Shown: piece by piece, positions 14,095 to 27,118 of the stretch
How positions within the stretch are numbered: position 1 is the first letter of the stretch
Layout: each line of letters starts with the position of its first letter
Assembly: GCF_042242105.1 (NCBI RefSeq)
Contig: NC_092016.1
Location: 12,290,501-12,354,500, forward strand
Length of the DNA: 64,000 nucleotides
Reading direction: 5' to 3'
DNA from: Pempheris klunzingeri
Taxonomy: Eukaryota; Chordata; Actinopteri; Acropomatiformes; Pempheridae
Program-made: the position numbers and the translations under genes
Notes under the pieces: generated by a model
What the model saw: the letters and a program-made list of their open reading frames with translations, nothing else
Database searches by the model: none
Told to the model about the DNA's origin: nothing

Positions 14095-17000
14095 ATGCAC
14101 ATCACCCAGCTCAACCGCGAATGTCTCCTCCACCTTTTCTCCTTTCTGGACAAGGACAGCCGGAGGAGTTTGTCCCTTACCTGTCATCAGCTGCGTGAGG
14201 TCTTCCTGGACCCCCGCCTCTGGAATCTACTCCACTTCAGCTCCCCGTGTCAGCTGAGGAAGGACAACTTTGTGCTGGGACCCTCATTACGCTACTTGCG
14301 TGTTTGCTGGTACTCCAGCAGGGTCCTGCAAGTGTGCAACATTGAGGATTGGTTGAAGACCTCGTTTCAGAAGGACATCTGCAGTAAGCATGAAAGCCTG
14401 GTCAGGACTTTCCTGGCTCATGTCTGCCACATGTGAGTGTCTGTGTGTGGTTCTCCTCTGCTTTGTGATGTATTTTGGAATCAAAACTGACAAACATTTC
14501 CTCTAATGGTCAGTGATGAAAAAGGGTCTTGGCCTCCAGGTTGAGAACAGCACAAACCACAACCTCAAATCCGACCACACAGCTAAATTACCTCCACTCT
14601 TAACACATCCGCAGGTAAAACAGAAGATTTTACTTTTAGCTGTTTTTTTTTTTTTTTGGATGAATCTTGAGCTGTTCCTTTTGTCCATTGCTGTAGCTGC
14701 TGGTCACAAGATAATGCTAAAAAATGTCTCCGTCTGAGGTTTCCCAGTTATGAGCTACATATGGACATTCAAAGTCTTGTCTTAAAATGTTTCATTTTGG
14801 TAAGATATGTCTTGAGGATGATCACACAGTTTCCAAAAAAACTCAGCAGGAAACAAAATTGTTTTCATCTAGAGGCACATGGTTTACTAAAACTGGCAGC
14901 AAGGAAGAAAATCATTAGAAACAGATGGTGTATCCGGTGCTGGCTTTAGAGACAAAGAAGTGACACATCTGTGGGACATACGACTGATTCTATTAACTAA
15001 CATAACTGTGGTCAGATATTAAATTATATTTATTGAATGATGTGACAGTTGGATTTGATAGGTCACTGAAATGTAGCTCTATTGGCATTTGGCCTTGTGT
15101 ATGTGGCTGGCTGCATGCAGGAATCAGCCTGGAGAAGCGTAATGAGGTCTCTGGATAATTTCTTCAAGGCAGCCAGTAATAACCGTTGATGTGAGGGAGC
15201 CTGGCCACCGCAGCTGGCCGGGACAAGAGGAGGGAAGAGGGGAGAGCTCATTGGCTGAGCTAACGGCCCTGCGAGGATTTCCTGTATTGTGAAATTTGAG
15301 ATGCAGGACATGAGAGCTGGGACACCAGTCAAACTAGACCCACCTACTTTGTCTGGGTCCTGTATCTCAACGCCCTCAAGGCACACTCACTGCATACTGA
15401 TAAACCCTCCCAAATTGTCTAAAGCAGAAGAGAGCAAGTGCACGTGACAAAGTGGGAGGAGACGCAGAGAAGCTGTGGGGGTGATGAAGAGTGATTTGGC
15501 TGCAGACCCTCCCAGTCAGCTGCAGACTGGAGATTTACGCAGGCAGGTGGAGCCTACAATTGGCTCTTTGTTGCCGTCAGAGGAATGAACATGTGCGTCC
15601 GTCTCTGCCTGCCTCTTCCTGGATAAGACTCCACGCAAACTCTGACGCCAAGCTCATGTCTGTCTTGTTTTTTTTTAATCTTCTTGGAAAAAAACTATAA
15701 AACATAGCGTGTCATTGGGCCTCTTTACAATGTTGTTTCCAGTGTAAGGTTCCTCTAACGCCAGATGATTATTGAATCAATGCTTAAGCACACAGTTATT
15801 TGATATTGATTAAGTTGAGGCCACGGTATTGGAGTTATACAACAGAAATTAAAATGCTCAACACGCCACTGTGTGTTGCACAGTGGGTAGCAAAAGAAGC
15901 ATTGAGTAGTTTGAGTCCAATATTTGATATGGACCATGTGAATAAATGGAAGCTTCTCTCTCAAAATGAGTGCAAGCACATCTTGGGTTACTATTTAAGT
16001 TGTAAGTTTTAAGACCCACAAAGTCTTACAGTCTTAAGTACAGTTCCAGCTGACAGCTAAATTTAGCAAATGAAATATGTCCAAAATCTGTTTAGCTTGT
16101 TTGAAGCAAACCCTTCCAATTAAAAGACCAAAGCTGCTGAATGTTAAATGTACGTCTCAGTTCCTTTTAGAGTTCACTGGATAATTTAACCAGACAAAAT
16201 AACCGTTAGGAAACCAAACAGGTCATTAGAGAGATGATTACAGGTTAGCAGTGTGGTGTTCCGCTTGTGCTCGGCTCAGACCAGGCTGCCCCTCGTGCTG
16301 TTTTTTTTTTATTTGCATCATGTCTCCAACCTAAATGAGAAGAAGGAAGCATTGCAGACATTTTTGTGGCGCATAGGACAGATAGCTAGATAGATAAGAC
16401 GAGTATGATCGATAACCCGAAGACAAATTTGGATGATGTCATCTTGTAGCATATTTTGTTCTGTCTGTCGTTATTAAGAGCTGCAACTGTACTAGATCAA
16501 AAGACGCACAGAAGACATCAGTGGGATAAACACGCTGCAGGGCAAGAACATTAGTATCAAATCAGGCAGCATGCAAAGAAAAACAGGCCAAACGAAAAAT
16601 TCCTTCTACATACTGTAGCAGTTTTTTCTGTGAGTCGTTTTTGCATTAACTGATTGCCAACTTGGGCTGAGAATCGATCAAAATGTCATTTTCACTATTT
16701 TTCACATTTTAAGTTTCAGATTTTAATGTGAAAGCCTTAATATTTTTTCTTAAATCAACTAATGTATTCCTGTAAAGCTGGGACATGTCAATGGAAAACA
16801 AATTCACAAATGAGGAATTGTCCATAGGACGAATAAAGACATCAATAGGGTCATCTTACCACCCTGAGAGGTGCTATGATCAAGTTCCCTGATGTGCCTA
16901 AAATTAAACTTCACTAATGTGCATGCGGGCATTTGTGTGTGAGAAAGCAAGAAAGGAATTTGCAATGAGGACGGATTAAGACAAGGTGGCATGCGGATAG

Positions 17001-18494
17001 TATATGCTTCAGTAGAAAAAACAACACCTACACACACACACACACACACACACAAATATCTGTACAAAGTGAGGGGGGTGTCATAAGAGGGTGGATTATG
17101 TAACAAAGGTTGATGAAGTTTTTATTCCTGTCATGTTTACCTCCATTCACTTCCCTGGTGTACTGAGCTTGTCTGCTGAGACGCACCAACAGTAGCAGTA
17201 CTAGTGACGACTAAATCTCTAAATGTCACCAGCTTTGATCTCTTGTCATTCCACCACCCCACCTCCTTTTTTGTCTTTTTTTTCTTTCTTTTTTGGTTTA
17301 TGTCAATCCTGTGCAGTCACATCCACTGATAAAGCCCCACATTGGCCCCATGCAACAATGCAACAGGGCACGTGGATTGACTGTTCAGAGGTTACTGGGA
17401 CAGTACCCTCAACACTTGCAGGCAACCGGAATATGTTTGGCTCACATGTGGCAAAGTGGTCAGATTATGTAAGTCTTTATATAATCTGCATCAGTGAACG
17501 TGAATGACATCCTCGCTCTGCTGCCATCAGAGTGTCTGTCTGCCAGCTCTGTGCTGCCGGCCTGCCAGTAGGTTGCAGTGCACTCCTGATACTACATGAA
17601 AATGTGCAGCTCACATTCATTTTCAGAGGTAATTCCAACAAAATTAAACGTGAGAAAATGCATTTTTGTCATATTATGATTCATCAAACATCCTGTGATT
17701 GTTCTGTGGAGTAGTACCATACTCCATTTATTCACAAAGGCTTTTTAGAGGACGGAAACTCATATGCCCAGTGGGACTGTGTGTGAAGAAAAGATAGCTT
17801 GGTCTAGGTATTAAACCGCTCTATCGTTAAACAGATCATGTTGCTGCGTCTCAGTGGTGTAGTTTACATCCCATTCACACATGGCTCAGATCAGGCCACA
17901 AAACTATGCTCTGCTCTGATATCGGATTCTATTCAAGAGCACTGAAAAGTATAGATCTGAAAATAAACACACACGCCAAACGGCATTGTTTACTTAAGGC
18001 TAGTCCTACTCCAAACAAGCTAATCCTTTCCTATTATACAATATGTCCTAAGGCGTGATGAGTGACGCAGAGCAGGTCTTGTACTGGTCGTACTCAAACA
18101 TGTGTCATTGGTTAATGAGGTTACTGACTGCTGTCTGTGTCACAGGTGTCCCAACCTGATCTCACTAACCTTGTCTGGATGTGGACACATCACTGACCAG
18201 GATGTGATCTCCATGCTGCAGAGCTGCAGGAAGCTGCGCCGCCTCTACCTGGAGAACTGCGTCCGCATCACCGACCACAGCCTGGAGGGTGTGGTGGCTC
18301 ATGGAGGCAGTCTGCAGGAGGTGAAGATGGACTTCTGCAGGAACATCACTCAGGCAGGGCTGCAGGCTGTCAGAGAGAAAAGGCCGGGCATCCAGCTGAG
18401 TGCGGAGAGGAGCGCTGATATGATCCCAGACAGCAAGCCTGAGGAGAGGGCGCCGCTCAGGAGGACGCTGCAGAAAGTCCTGCAGTTCTCCTAA
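14095..18494 (+). CDS. fbxl22: fbxl22: F-box and leucine-rich repeat protein 22 (2 coding exons)
   Basis: FBXL22 is a substrate receptor of SCF (SKP1-CUL1-F-box) ubiquitin ligases. It acts at the sarcomere in striated muscle, where it is reported to promote turnover of alpha-actinin and filamin. Exons are 14,095-14,432 and 18,146-18,494 with a 3.7-kb GT-AG intron; the phase joins to 687 nt, or 228 residues, about the family's usual length. The F-box occupies roughly residues 1-45, starting [21 protein letters not shown] middle segment has 'VCNIEDWLK'. Leucine-rich repeats follow from about residue 113, with the AMN1/FBXL-type pattern '[11 protein letters not shown]', '[11 protein letters not shown]', '[10 protein letters not shown]'. 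The start is the only in-frame ATG upstream of the F-box. As in human, it lies just downstream of usp3 on the same strand. Confidence 0.95.
16620..16760 (+). repeat. Weak copy of the 'ATCGATTAAT' teleost repeat
   Basis: 'GCATTAACTGATTG', 'GAGAATCGATCAAAATG' and 'TTTTCACTATTTTTCACATT' resemble scattered parts of the family. Divergence is high, so this call is tentative. Confidence 0.3.
17030..17054. repeat. (AC)n microsatellite
   Basis: About 12 perfect AC units within fbxl22 intron 1. Confidence 0.95.
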
Positions 18495-18830
18495 TGGAAA
18501 CTTATTCAAATCCTTTCACATGGACCACAAGGGAGAGCATTTCTCTAACTTTCGGATTTAAGGACATGATGCTATGATGCCTTTGTTTTGATTTTTAACC
18601 TATTTATATTTATATTTATTAGAAGTGTCACCCTTTTGTTATCCCCTTTAATACAACACATATTAAATATGAGTCTTTATTTCAAATACATGCACTTTTT
18701 AAGCTGTTTTTGTTCCATTTCAACCTAGCCAGGAGGAATTCTAAGTACATTCCCGATAAAGTCTTAAAGTGTATACACAGGTGGCCTTATCAGGAATTCT
18801 TAAATCAATAAACACTGAAATGGCACAATC
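18495..18830 (+). other. fbxl22: Probable fbxl22 3' UTR
   Basis: Non-coding sequence follows the stop codon, with AATAAA at 18,807-18,812. This suggests a 3' UTR of about 330 bases. The end is inferred from the signal only. Confidence 0.5.
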
Positions 18831-18848
18831 ATATGATTCCACTCTTGA

Positions 18849-19035
18849 AGGAACAGTTTGCCATTTTGAGAAATATGCTTATTCACTTTCTTGCCAAGAG
18901 TTAGATAAGGCAATCGCACGTCAATATACAGCCAGTTAGCTTAGCTTAGCACAAAGACTGGAAAGAGCTAGGTTGCCTTCACCCCACCAGCGCTACAAAG
19001 TTTGTATATGTTGTTTGTTTAATTCACACAACAAC
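18849..19035 (+). repeat. MITE-like dispersed repeat, left part
   Basis: The segment reads 'GGAACAGTTTGCCATTTTGA', 'CTTATTCACTTTCTTGCCAA', 'GAGTTAGATAAGG', 'CAGTTAGCTTAGCTTAGCAC', 'AAAGACTGGAAAGAG' and 'TTGTTTGTTTAATTC'. This is the left portion of a repeat very common in percomorph fish. Related copies lie at 58,229-58,726, 59,755-59,935 and 63,331-63,890; two of those also carry the inverted right end. Confidence 0.65.
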
Positions 19036-19263
19036 TGAAGTGACAAACCACAATTTGACAAAATATTTCTTGGACAAGAAAAAATCCTCCTGTAAAAATG
19101 ACGTCAGTTGTGATTTTCTTCACTTTGGTTTTTGCACGGCTACATATTGACCATACACATATAAGAGTGCTATCAATCCTCTCATGTAATGCTCAGCAAG
19201 AAAGTGATTAAGTGTATTTTCCCAAATGTCAAACTGTGCCTATAATAGAACTTGATACTTTGA

Positions 19264-19270
<7 letters not shown>

Positions 19271-19307
<37 letters not shown>

Positions 19308-19309
19308 AC
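19271..19309. repeat. (AC)n microsatellite
   Basis: An AC-rich tract of about 39 bases with one interruption (an AA doublet). Confidence 0.95.
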
Positions 19310-21690
19310 CTCCCCCAGAGGAGTTATAAACGCCTGCACAGTACAAAAGAACAAAGGCCAGTGGTTGCACTTATGACAGGACATATCAGAGCTGGGAGGA
19401 GGGACAACGTGTGCACGAGTTGTGATTGGAATCATGTCATATATAATATATAATATCAGACATATAGAGTTTGTTTGGGGAGTGTGTCTGTCTGTAAATA
19501 CCATGTGACAAATGTATTGCATGCTGCTGCTGCAGGGTGCTCCTTGTCCTATGACCACATCTCTAAAGAATGACTGTGTATTTTCACACATGGTCAACTT
19601 AATGAGGAAGAGGCTTTTTTTAATCCTACCAGGATGTGTACTTTTCAGATGTTTTTTTTATACTGGATCTGGAAATATTTTGGTTTCTTTTTCTGTTTCC
19701 TTTGAAAGATCGCAATGCTGTGTGCTTTTCTATTGACTGTGTTTTTTGTTTTTTTACTTGGTGTGTATTTGTCCTTTTTACTTATTAGATACATTAAAGA
19801 CAATTTCTTGATCTTTGTAATACGGACTCCAAGTACATCTGCAAAAAACAGTTATTAGAAGAAACGCTTTTGTGATCCTGTAATTCAAAAACAAATGTAT
19901 ATATGTGATTGTAATTCCATGTAAAGCAACTACTGCGGCACTATGGGCCTTTAACAGGTTTGTATTAATCCATTATTGCAGAATTACAGCACTGGTGATC
20001 ATAAAAAAAAAACAGGTACTCAGCCTCATAATGCAAAATGTTTAGGGCTAACTTGAATTTTGTAACAACATAGTATATCTAAGTAAACTTCTGATTTGTG
20101 ATAACGAAAGAAAAATGAGCACAATTTGCATTTGAACTCAACTCAATTAAATTCAAGAGTAATTGAATCTTTCCAGTGAAAACAAAAAAAATGCACGTAG
20201 AGTTGATAAGAGTCAGACCCATTTCAATTAAATAATTTTGCTCCCATGACAGGTCTGTAGACACATGTTATCCCCATGATATTAAATGTACCAGGCTTAC
20301 TGAAAACTGCAATGCAACACACAATGGTGACAAAAGACAGCCCTCATGAGTGGGTGAGGACAGTAGAGCATATATTGTTTTAATTTACAGTAATGCCTTG
20401 TTTTGCAACAAAAAAAGCTCCAAACCGTCCAGATAAAGATAACTCTGCTATTGCACAGAGACACAGAGGCTCACTGCTCAGAGGCCAGACTGCAAGTGCT
20501 ATATTGTTTACTATAAAGGAAAATGACTTAATAGCAAAGTGTTTGCCAGGATAGACCTCTAACTGATATGAGTTTGAGCTGGGAAGACTCCTGAGGCACA
20601 ACCAGCTGCCTACAGCACTCCCAACACAATAACAAGACTCAGCTCCAGACATGTAACAGCACGACTGTATCAAAGCTTCACTCTGCTTGTTTCCAGCAGG
20701 GGCAGGATTTTTTTTCTTTATGGTTGTATAATTTCAAACAAAGACATTCTTGAAAGACCTGTTCCACAGATGAGTGCCCTAAAAAGCACTGCTTTTTGCA
20801 GTGTAGGCAGTGAGTTTGTTACCTCACCAATACTGATGTGAGTAACATTATATGACTCCTCATTTATATGTCTGTCAGAATTGTGAATCATCCTTCGCTC
20901 TAATGGTATCTGAAGACAAGTACTGATTTAATCCTGAACGGGTTCCTTGTAACAGTATTATACTCTGAGAGAGAGTGATACAGAAAACAACTGTTTTCTG
21001 TGTGTGGTTTGATATTGAACTTATTGTGCACAACCATAAACACATAACATGGACGTTTACAGTATTTATCTATACTGGCACATTCACGTGGTATCTTGTG
21101 TTGGATTGTTTTAATTTTAATATCCTCAGCTGTGTTTTTTCTCTTTTTTTGCTGTACAAAGGACAGTTCATGAGAGAGCTGGTGTAATATAAATCATCCA
21201 AGATCAATGGACACCCACATGTGTCTGTCTCCACCATGGACCATGAAGGGTCTCACACAACTGCGCCTGAGGTGACACAGACTGGGTTTGGGGCTAACTA
21301 TGTCTTCAAACACACCACACTTTGTAATTATATCCCTCTTTTATGAGAACAGTCTGCTAGACTGCTCATGGTTAAAAGTGCTTAAATGGAATATTGTGCC
21401 AACAGATTTCTGATTGAAGCGTCAGTCACGGTGAAACTTTATAACTTTAAGACCTGCTTCACAAGACATTTTACAAAAAACACGACAGATTTATTTGAAG
21501 TGCTCGAGGAGTGATTCTGGATGTCACACTGCTGGTTTTCTCTTTTCCCTTTTCTATTATGTAACTCTGCCACTGAGGGCTTGAAATTGTTTAGATTTTG
21601 ACTCCGCTTGTTTGCCGATATGCTTTGCGTAATACCACAGCCAAATAACCCTCCCAACAGGTTCAAGTCTGTGGAAGTGATCCATCATCT
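19310..21690. other. Intergenic DNA downstream of fbxl22
   Basis: AT-rich sequence without a recognisable exon, RNA gene or repeat. Open frames here are short and have no family resemblance. Confidence 0.5.
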
Positions 21691-21693
21691 GCG

Positions 21694-21865
21694 GTGGAAG
21701 CAGTATTCAGGTACTTTTACTTTTAAAGTAAAAAAAAAAAACACCATGTAAAATGACTCTATTACAACACAACTTACAACACAGCTCACAAATAAAAGTA
21801 CAAAAATATGCACTTTAAGTATCAAACATAAAAGTACTCAGAAGTTACTGTTAAATGTATAAAGA
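21694..21865 (+). repeat. Left end of the 'GTGGAAGAAGTATTCAG' MITE-like family
   Basis: It begins 'GGTGGAAGCAGTATTCAGGT' and continues with 'ACTTTTACTTTTAAAGTAAA', 'AAATAAAAGTACAAAAATAT', 'CACTTTAAGTATC' and 'CATAAAAGTACTCAG'. This is the left half of a widespread teleost non-autonomous element. Its inverted right end ('ACTTCTTCCACC') occurs elsewhere in the window at 24,226 and 27,116. Confidence 0.6.
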
Positions 21866-22767
21866 TTATTATCATTATATTATTAGATTAGATTTATCCC
21901 CTGTACATCACGGGACAAAATCTCATAACAAAGTCAAGGCTCGGCTTTAGATTCTGCAGGTTTACTTTCTCACTAAATGCATGTCTTAAAGAACAGAGAA
22001 GGAGCTCTGCAGACTCCGGGCCCTTGCTGGCACCATCGTGATTGGACACATCTGAATTTAACAAACAACAAGAGGAAAGCAAGAAAATTGTGTAAAAGGC
22101 TAATTCCAAGGGATTGATTAAATTTGTTAGTCCTGCTCCATTAGAATAACAAATTTCATTAAAAAATTCCAGTCGAGGGAAACAGCTAACACTCTAATCA
22201 TTTTAATTAGCTGCTCTGCTCTTAACAAGTGGCATCATGTGGAGAGATGAGAGACTATGATGTTAATGATGCAGCATTTTTTTGCATTTAGTTTGGAAGA
22301 CATGCTTATTACATCTGAATGTGAATCACAAAAGACAAAAAAGTTAATATTTTAATAATTCATTTGTAAGTATAATTTGATGTTTTAAATGTATTATGCT
22401 AAACCAGGTTCATGGCAGGAGACAGTAGCATATTAAAAGCAAAATTATACGTGAAAAACACTGATGTATGGAAGTTACAGAGACTTTTTAATGTTTCTCT
22501 GAAGCCATCTTGAGAGCTTGCACACTTAACCTCTTTGCCACCCAGTGACACTGTTTATTTTAGTTCAACTTTCATTAAATGACTTCTGAAAGCCATCGTT
22601 TAGCCCACAATGGAATGTTAAAATGGTGGAAAAGATTTGTGGTTTTCAACAGCTTCGGGACAACTGTGTCTCATTAGAGGTTCACAGTTTTCCGGCCTGG
22701 GCCATGTAAGAGTACTCCTCCGATTTTGCATTTCACACATCGACTGATTCACAATGGTCAGTTTAAA

Positions 22768-22769
<2 letters not shown>

Positions 22770-22805
<36 letters not shown>
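22770..22805. repeat. (GT)n microsatellite
   Basis: About 18 GT units followed by a short TATATT-rich stretch. Confidence 0.95.
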
Positions 22806-22809
<4 letters not shown>

Positions 22810-23989
22810 TGATATAATATGGATATATTATTGATTATTGATATAATAAAATGTTGTCAGCATGTAGGGGAATTGAGTGACAGGTACTTTTTACAGTAAT
22901 TGTAAAAGTAGATGGATGTTCTCTATGACTTTGTACAAGTCAAGTGACGGAGCAAATAGAGAGGGACTGAAGAGACAGCCTTGACGACAAGAGTGTGTGA
23001 TATGAAATTGGGGGAAGTAATGCCACCCATAACGATTATCACTGTGGGTTTTTGTTTTACAGTAGTTGAGTCATTTTGGTGAATTTTTCTGAGCAGCAGA
23101 TATTACATACAATGTATACAGTAGATGCTCTGAGGATGATGTCTGGCAAAGTATCCAGTATGTTATCTCAAGGATTCATGCTAGGTGAAGGCCTTTGTGG
23201 AGCTTGTAGTGCAGGCTTTTCCTCTGAGTGCAACATGAGCTGATAAAGACAGGATGCTTGTGGTAATAGAGGGAGGGGGGCTGAAGCAATGGAGGTAAAA
23301 GGGAAGGGGTAGCCATTTGAGCCCTGAAACCTGAAATCATCAGTTTCCGGACAGCCCTACAAGGTCAGCCATGGGAGACATTTCCAGTATCCAGCTGCTG
23401 ATTACTCATCCGAGGAGGGAAGGAGGAGGATGTAGAGGTTTCAGCAGAAGAGAGAAAGAAAAGTGTTTTTTGGTTTTTGAGCACTTTGTGTGTTTGTGAT
23501 TCCATGACCAAGTGTTTGTCCAGGGCCAGACAGGGAGGAGCTCTGTTGAGCTCTCGCCGTGATATCAGATGCAGAGTCATTTGGCTTCAGTGACTAATCA
23601 GTAACTGTGCTACTTTTTATAACCCAAAGCTTTATGTCATTAGAACCTGGAGTATAGGCTGTAACATAACTCTACACTGGGGATGAGTAACAGTCTAGAC
23701 GGTGGAAGCTTGTGTTATCTTCTTTTGTATGAGACAGGGGATAAATAGGCTGCAGATTCCTCAGTTCCGACCTCTATTATCACAAGTAAATGCAACGGGG
23801 ACATTCATGTCTTGAGTTGATCAAAGAATTTAACAAAGTCTCTGTTATGTGTTAATACCTTTTTGATGCAGTTTTGTAATTGTAGGTTATTCCAGAGGTG
23901 AAGTTGTGTATATTTCTTCTGTGTGTTCACATATCACAGTGATGGAATGTCATGGTAGTTCAAATTAGATTGTCCGTCACCAGTTGAGA

Positions 23990-24228
23990 TATTAAAATGC
24001 AGCTCAGACATCAGTGTGACCATGATAATTAAATAATATGATGATTAATAAAATGATACTCTGAAGAGCTATTTTTCGGCTTAATGAGTACTTTGACTTT
24101 TAACACTTTAGGTACATTTTGCTGATGATACTTTTACTTAATGCAGTAAAAGATAGTAAAACCTTTTTTTTTTTTTTTACACTGTGCTACTTGAGGAAAA
24201 TATCTAAGTACTTCTTCCACCTCCTTCA
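23990..24228 (-). repeat. Right end of the 'GTGGAAGAAGTATTCAG' MITE-like family
   Basis: Read on the minus strand it starts 'GGAGGTGGAAGAAGTACTTA' and continues through 'AGTAAAAGTATCATCAGCAA' and 'AATGTACCTAAAGTGTTAAA' to 'AAGTACTCATTAAG'. This matches the terminal part of the family at 21,694. An internal poly-T run of about 16 bases is present. The left edge is approximate. Confidence 0.6.
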
Positions 24229-26700
24229 ATTCTCCAACCAGCTCATATTTTTCAAGAAAGATCATGTTTACGGAGTATCACGGTCTATATGCCTCTGGTT
24301 CAATATCTGGCAAAGGAAGATGTTTGGATGTGCTCACATGAGCTCGGAATGTAGATAAATCGTATCTGGATAACAGACGCATGAAATGACGGACGTCTCT
24401 ACCTGAGACATCAGTTAATAACTCCCCGTTAGCAGTTTGATAAGAAAAACTGCAACTAAAGTCTCATTTTAAATGTTGTGTCTGTATATTTTAATGTTTG
24501 TATGCGCTATCTTGCACCTGCTCTGGTAGGTGTGAGACTGTCCTCGGGGCCCAGTCTGCAGATGGAGCATGATGTAGCAGAGCTTTGAAGTCCCTCTGTT
24601 GTCCCAGGATGCATTATTCTCCATGTTTCCTGCTGGGGTAACTCAAAGACTCCTTGCCAGAGGCCCCTGTCTTTGGGTAGCTCTCTGGAGCCTGCCTTGT
24701 AGCTGAAGCCACAGTTGAGAATTGTGGAGAGAGCTGCAGTCTTTCATAGCTATGTGTAGACATATAGAATACAAGGTGTGACAATTCAAATCTAGGATAC
24801 GAGCAACACATTGATATTTTAAATCATTCCCTAAACCTGACAGCTAAGATTTGACTTCTCTGCACGCACAAGCTGATATTGCTATGGTGTTGAAATGAGA
24901 AGGGTCACCCAGAAGAGAAGGAGCTAAAGAGGGAAAAGGTATGACGAAGAGCAGCCTCCTTGCGGGGGGGAAGCGGAGGGTTGCCTCAAGGACACATGGA
25001 GTCCAAGAGACAGTGTTTATGTCTGTCACAACATGAGAGCCAAAAGAAGACAAAAAAAAAAAAAGAAATGGCACAGGAGCTGCAGCAGACGGGGGGTTGA
25101 CTCAGTCGTTGACAGTCTCTCACCTCCCACTTTCACGTGCTGAGAGACCATTTCAAGATTGTGAGCTTTGCTGAATGTACACTCTCTCCTAAACTTTAAT
25201 TTGAAACATTTGCTTGTGAAAGAGTGAATTGAAGATACTATATCACCATATTCTTTTAGTGCTGCTCCGTTCTGGTTACTCATAACGCATCGTGTAACAT
25301 ATCTGACAAAAATGGGACGTCTTAAGTAATCTAATCACCACACTAATGACATCCAAGGATAAATGCTTGCTTTCATGTTCTCATTGTCCATATTCAGAGC
25401 TAATCTGTCTCTCCATTGATTACTCTGCATGTTAAAATAGGGTTGTTATTAAATGTGATGTGAGATGAACACAGCCACCTACTTATGCTGTGATCATTAC
25501 AAATGAAACTGTTCCAGATTGCGTTATTGACAGGAAGCAGAAAGCTCCAGAAATCAACCTATTTTCATAACAATACGTATTTATGCACACATTTCTCTTT
25601 CTCCCTAGATGCTTTTCGTACGATCTAATAATTCCAAATTTGATTTCCCTGTGGTTCTTAGCTAACTTGTTTTGGCCCGAGGCACACACGAAATAGGAGG
25701 CAAGAGCACACAGAAGTGGGGCTACTGCTCCCCTGTGAGCCAGAGGATGGGTCTATTTGTGGAGCTATTTCTGTTTCCGTCTGTCAAAGCATCCTCAAAG
25801 GCTGCCGAGCTCCGGCCAGAGCGCATGTGAGGGAGTAACTGGAGCACTACGGGGGAAGACAGTGAAGACACTGATGATGCTCCTTGGCTGGGCTTCAGGC
25901 AAGGACAGAATCAAAAGCAGTCTAGGATGTGATGGAGCACGCTGAGCTGATATCGTACACCGTGTGCTGTTTGATTGTCCCCCATGTGGCCTGGTAATTA
26001 GACAGGCAGTGTGAGAGCCCTGTGTGTCTGCTGTCGATCACAGCCTCTACAGAGAGGCTGCATACTTGGACCAGTCTGCCAGTCCAACTGGTCTCACTCT
26101 GCAGGGGATGTAGGAGGACAGCCAGCCTCCTCTGACGTTAGCATGGATGGAGGACAGAGCAGCAGATGACATGTGCAAATAAGAGTGGGAGGCTGAATGA
26201 AGCATGCTTATGAGTCACAGCATGTGCACATGAGCGCGCTACTTATAATGACAAGCTTTCAACTTGAGTTCATCGTGCATTCACTCTTTTGTTGTCAGCA
26301 AGGGGTACATGGATGGAAGGGATAAACAGGGAAACACAGAGAGCAGAAAAGCATTTCTAACCAGCCTGATTTCCACTCAAGCTCACTGGCTCTAATATGT
26401 TATGTTGGAGGTCAGTATTGAACATGTGTGCTCAATGTCTAGTGGCAAAGGTCAGTTCCTTCCATTTACTTTCATACAAGAAAGACTGAAGAATCTCTAA
26501 TACTCTATTACAGTAGAAGTAACAGTGAACCGCCCTCACATATCTTTGTATTTGTAAGGTGAGCTAAAGAAAACTACGCAAATGAAAAATCACTGGGATA
26601 TTCAACTGCCTGTCTGAACTTGATAAACATAGAAGGTATAACAAGCTTTGGTTTAGCCCTGCTCAGCCAGAATGTGTTATCAGAGAGCCATTATCATCAT
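24229..26700. other. Intergenic DNA
   Basis: No gene, RNA or repeat was recognised. Base composition is slightly more GC-rich at 24,500-26,200 than in the flanks. Open frames in this range are short and show no domain signature. Confidence 0.45.
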
Positions 26701-26718
26701 TCAAGTCGTCCTTATGGA

Positions 26719-27118
26719 TGGAAGAAGTATTCAGGTTCTTTTAGTCAGTAAAAGCAGTAGTATACCAAAGCAAAAGCAAAGGCCCTGCTGTAAACAAAGG
26801 TAAAAATGATGAAATGATCAGTGCCCCTTTCTGTGGTGTTAAATATGTTGATGGAATAATCTCCGTGATCCATTAACATGTGAGCAGGATTTTTGTTGTA
26901 GCTGCTCCAGGTGGAGGTGATTTGAAGTGTTTTATAAAGTATTGTGTAGTCTAACCTGCAAAAAATTCAATCTTATCAAACGTATAAAAAGAAAAAAAAA
27001 GTATGAGTAAATGAGTAAAAAGAACATAAGATAGAAATATTCAAAGTATAGCACGTGTACCATAATACTATACTGAAGTACTGTACTCGAGTGAATGATT
27101 GAACTTTCCTCCACTGGT
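26719..27118 (+). repeat. MITE-like element with terminal inverted repeats
   Basis: The left end is 'ATGGAAGAAGTATTCAGGTT' and the right end, read on the minus strand, is 'CAGTGGAGGAAAGTTCAATC' followed by 'ACTCGAGTACAGTACTTCAG'. The two ends are diverged inverted copies of the same family terminus, about 400 bases apart. There is no internal coding capacity, so the element is non-autonomous. Confidence 0.6.

Larger units (their letters stand above)
14433..18145. other. fbxl22: fbxl22 intron 1
   Basis: This 3.7-kb intron contains an (AC)n tract at 17,030-17,054 and a weak copy of the 'ATCGATTAAT' repeat near 16,620-16,760. A GC-richer block at about 15,060-15,660 looks unlike the rest and could be regulatory. 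No further exon was recognised; open frames such as 15,063-15,386 on the minus strand have no protein similarity that I can see. Confidence 0.6.

Noticed and set aside
18165-18509. 114-codon minus-strand frame
   Set aside because: It is the antisense shadow of fbxl22 exon 2, which encodes clear leucine-rich repeats.
21694-24228. One 2.5-kb transposon bounded by the inverted ends at 21,694 and 24,228
   Set aside because: There is no transposase remnant or continuous element sequence between them. Two separate fragments are more likely.
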